A stretch of 6,315 nucleotides of DNA from JBAPRR01 sp049281195 (lineage in GTDB: Bacteria; Actinomycetota; Acidimicrobiia; Acidimicrobiales; CAVXTF01): the NCBI GenBank assembly GCA_049281195.1, contig JBAPRR010000018.1, positions 1 to 6,315 of the forward strand, in the 5' to 3' direction. The notes beneath the pieces were generated by a model. That model saw nothing but the letters and a program-made list of their open reading frames with translations. It made no database searches and was not told the DNA's origin. Below are positions 4,503-6,315 of this stretch, in pieces. Made by a program: the position numbers and the translations under genes. Positions within the stretch are counted from its first letter, which is position 1; each line of letters begins with the position of its first letter.

Positions 4503-5573
4503 GTGAGGAGAAGGACGGGAAAGCCGGCGACGCTCTTCTTGATGTTGCCCGTGTGCTCCCTGATGGTCAGCTCCTGCGTGTCAGGTCCCAGGGCTCAAGC
4601 CACGGCGCGACCACAACACGGGGTCGCCGTAGCCCTTTCATCATCCAGCACGATTGCGGATCCCCCGTACTTCGTGTACACCACAACCAATGGAACCGTG
4701 GAGTTCCGATCGCCGACGACAGGAGCCCTCGTCAAGATCCTCGCCCATTTCGGTCAAGCACTGACAGGAAACGGATCTTCGCTTTCGCCCAATGGCTCGA
4801 ACGATTTTGTATCCCTCATCGGCAGGAAGGATCTTTATACAGAACGCATCCACACGTCGACCGCAGCAGCCTTGTTTGAAGTAGACGGCATCGAGGCAGC
4901 CGTAAGCCCGAGTGGAAAATACCTTGCTTACACGCCGGGCCCCGACTACTCGAGCACCCTTTCGGTCAAGAACCTGTCGGCCGGTTCGGTGTCGACGATC
5001 AACCTCGAGTCGCTTCTCGGAAAAGACATGGATCTGATGAACTCCACGATCACATGGCTCGGTGACGGATCACAGATCGTGATAATGCCGAGTGGAGTTG
5101 CCTCGGCGACCGCACACCGCGATTCCGTTTCCTCGGTGAGTTTGCAGTCCCAGTCTGCCAAAAGCGATTCTTGTAGTGCCTCCATGGCGCGAACCTCCGT
5201 GTGCCTCATACTTGTGCATTTCAGCGCGTCGCGATCTGCCCTCACGGCCGAACGGGTCGTGGTAAACGGCATCGGTGGCGTCTTCAACGTGATCTCTGCT
5301 GCACAGAGCCGGCCTCGCACTTTGGCACTCGCAGCGTGGGGCGAACATACAAAGGTGTACTGGCTCACGTTCTCGGGCACCGCCGTGCAAGTCTCCCACC
5401 TGGTGACGATGGGAATGGTCTTGCCCGTGGCGTTCGACGCACTGGGGACCCGACTTCTGTACGTGGTCGGACATGGACCCGTCTACCTGTGGGTAACCAA
5501 ATTCGGGGCAGGCCATCTGGTCGATGCCCACAAACTCCTGAACAGCAATGACATGTCTGGGGCCACCTGGTAG
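4503..5573 (+). CDS. Lipoprotein with beta-propeller-like repeats
   Basis: This 356-residue protein starts with a basic MRRRTGK, a hydrophobic stretch and the lipobox VSSC. Cleavage before Cys25 and lipid attachment outside the membrane are expected. After a Ser/Ala-rich spacer (26-52), short repeats typical of WD40- or TolB-like propeller blades appear: SLSPNGSNDFVSL (93-105), AVSPSGKYLAYTPG (133-146), TWLGDGSQIVIMP (184-196) and AFDALGTRLLYVVG (310-323). In such repeats an S/D-x-x-G turn precedes a strand. The blades are divergent and no catalytic motif is visible, so a binding or scaffold role at the cell surface is most likely. The start is GTG 4503, with GAAAGGA 8 bases upstream. The gene sits 24 bases after the DUF1801 gene and 5 bases before the small membrane protein, which suggests one operon. 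Confidence 0.8.
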   Translation: MRRRTGKPATLFLMLPVCSLMVSSCVSGPRAQATARPQHGVAVALSSSSTIADPPYFVYTTTNGTVEFRSPTTGALVKILAHFGQALTGNGSSLSPNGSNDFVSLIGRKDLYTERIHTSTAAALFEVDGIEAAVSPSGKYLAYTPGPDYSSTLSVKNLSAGSVSTINLESLLGKDMDLMNSTITWLGDGSQIVIMPSGVASATAHRDSVSSVSLQSQSAKSDSCSASMARTSVCLILVHFSASRSALTAERVVVNGIGGVFNVISAAQSRPRTLALAAWGEHTKVYWLTFSGTAVQVSHLVTMGMVLPVAFDALGTRLLYVVGHGPVYLWVTKFGAGHLVDAHKLLNSNDMSGATW

Positions 5574-5578
5574 CTGTC

Positions 5579-5728
5579 GTGATCTTCGCCACTCACTCAA
5601 CGGCCCCGTGGTATTTCATCTTTCCAGCGCTGATCCTTTTGGTCGCTTCCTGGCGGTTTCGTCGTGGCCGTGGCGGCAGAGGCCCGTTCGGGCAGGGACC
5701 GTCCGGAGACTCTGGTGACGGCATTTGA
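5579..5728 (+). CDS. Small single-pass membrane protein, 49 residues
   Basis: A frame of 49 codons begins at GTG 5579, five bases after the stop of the propeller lipoprotein. After a short polar start (IFATHSTAP) there is a clear membrane helix, WYFIFPALILLVASW (11-25). A basic segment RFRRGRGGRG (26-35) then suggests a cytoplasmic C-terminus by the positive-inside rule. The end is rich in Gly, Pro, Ser and Asp. I do not recognise the protein. The well-ordered layout of hydrophobic helix, Arg cluster and Gly tail is unlikely in a chance frame, but the GTG has no strong ribosome site and may depend on coupling with the gene before it. It may anchor or assist the neighbouring lipoproteins; that is inference from position only. 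Confidence 0.6.
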   Translation: MIFATHSTAPWYFIFPALILLVASWRFRRGRGGRGPFGQGPSGDSGDGI

Positions 5729-5731
5729 ACA

Positions 5732-5764
5732 ATGACCGGCATGGCCGTTCGGATCCTCCACTGA
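5732..5764 (+). CDS. Possible 10-codon leader ORF overlapping the hydrolase start
   Basis: ATG 5732 opens a frame of ten codons (MTGMAVRILH) that ends in a TGA overlapping the hydrolase ATG as TGATG. Ribosomes finishing it would be placed on the hydrolase start, which lacks a good ribosome site of its own. The ORF itself has only a weak ribosome site, so it may be chance. Confidence 0.2.
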   Translation: MTGMAVRILH

Positions 5765-6315
5765 TGCCAACAACGATGCGAGCGCGCTCGGCGATGATGA
5801 TCGCTCTCGCTGGTGCCGTAATCCTTTTAGCCGGGTGCAGCGGAGGAACTACGTCTGCCACGACGACCAGCACCACGGTTGTGGTTGTGCCGGTCGTAAC
5901 TTCGCTCGATGTCATCGGCGCTCCTACGAAAGTGGCCGAAACCGCGGCAGGTGCCGTCGGCTACCGCGAGGTCGGAACTGGGACCCCAATCGTGCTCATC
6001 ATGGGACTCGGTGGTTCGATCGACGACTGGCAGCCGTCCTTTGTCGCGACGCTGGCTAGGGGACACAAAGTCGTCGTGCTCGACAACGCCGGAGTGGGCC
6101 GGACCGCATCGCTGCCGGCGCCGCTCAGTATCACCGAGATGGCCGATCAGACGAGCGCGCTCATCTCGACTCTCGGGCTTGGTCGCGTGGCAGTACTCGG
6201 GTGGTCGATGGGCGGCATGATCGCCCAAGCCCTGGCGGTCTTGCATCCGGCACAAGTGTCCAAGTTGGTACTCGCGGCCACTCAGCCCGGCACCGGACAC
6301 GCCGTCCCGATCCCC
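5764..6315 (+). CDS. Alpha/beta-hydrolase lipoprotein, partial (3' end beyond right edge)
   Basis: The first 184 residues are present. A signal peptide with basic residues and a hydrophobic core ends in a perfect lipobox LAGC, so Cys25 should be lipidated and the enzyme displayed outside the membrane. A Thr/Val-rich linker (29-47) precedes the hydrolase fold. MGLGGS (80-85) is the oxyanion-hole loop after the first strand, DNAGVGRT (107-114) matches the DxxGxGxS/T element of this family, and GWSMGG (146-151) is the nucleophile elbow with Ser148 as catalytic nucleophile. The acid and His of the triad lie in the missing part. The family includes esterases, lipases, peroxidases and C-C hydrolases, so the substrate is open. 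ATG 5764 is preferred as the start; ATG 5776 in the same frame also leaves a complete signal peptide. The gap of 35 bases to the small membrane protein suggests a shared transcript. Confidence 0.88.
   Translation, partial: MPTTMRARSAMMIALAGAVILLAGCSGGTTSATTTSTTVVVVPVVTSLDVIGAPTKVAETAAGAVGYREVGTGTPIVLIMGLGGSIDDWQPSFVATLARGHKVVVLDNAGVGRTASLPAPLSITEMADQTSALISTLGLGRVAVLGWSMGGMIAQALAVLHPAQVSKLVLAATQPGTGHAVPIP

Noticed and set aside
5827..6300. Minus-strand frame of 157 codons opposite the hydrolase
   Set aside because: The plus strand encodes an alpha/beta-hydrolase with lipobox and nucleophile elbow; the opposite frame is a GC-rich shadow.

Overview
The window is GC-rich bacterial DNA with densely packed short genes, GTG as well as ATG starts, apparent leaderless promoters and two lipobox-type lipoproteins. 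This fits a member of the Actinomycetota. A more precise placement (for example Acidimicrobiia) would be a guess. I see no rRNA, tRNA, CRISPR array, transposase or phage gene.

Left part (1-1787), minus strand. A cupin-like protein runs off the left edge. It has a clear Shine-Dalgarno site and a promoter whose -10 and spacer lie inside a perfect palindrome, with two further palindromes next to it. Upstream of it, also on the minus strand, is a class I SAM-dependent methyltransferase with a strong hairpin just before its GTG start. About 330 bases with no convincing gene then follow (1456-1787).

Middle part (1788-4017). Two genes diverge from a compact intergenic region of about 80 bases. Leftward is a single-pass membrane protein whose ectodomain carries a metalloprotease-like HELAN motif with the second His missing. 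Rightward is a 108-residue protein with a predicted helix-turn-helix. The space between them holds three copies of a near-palindromic 14-16 bp element (one inverted, two tandem). The copies overlap the promoter elements of both genes, and both transcripts appear to begin at or next to their start codons. Downstream of the helix-turn-helix gene are two unrecognised small genes joined by a 4-base ATGA overlap. This is the part most likely to hold an undescribed unit: a small regulator, its divergent membrane target and two coupled small proteins. That reading is inference from layout only.

Right part (4018-6315), plus strand. In order: a DUF1801 protein, a lipoprotein with propeller-like repeats, a 49-residue single-pass membrane protein that a length cut-off would miss, and an alpha/beta-hydrolase lipoprotein that runs off the right edge. 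Gaps of 24, 5 and 35 bases suggest one transcription unit acting largely at the cell surface. A possible hairpin covers the ribosome binding site of the propeller lipoprotein, and a 10-codon ORF overlaps the hydrolase start.
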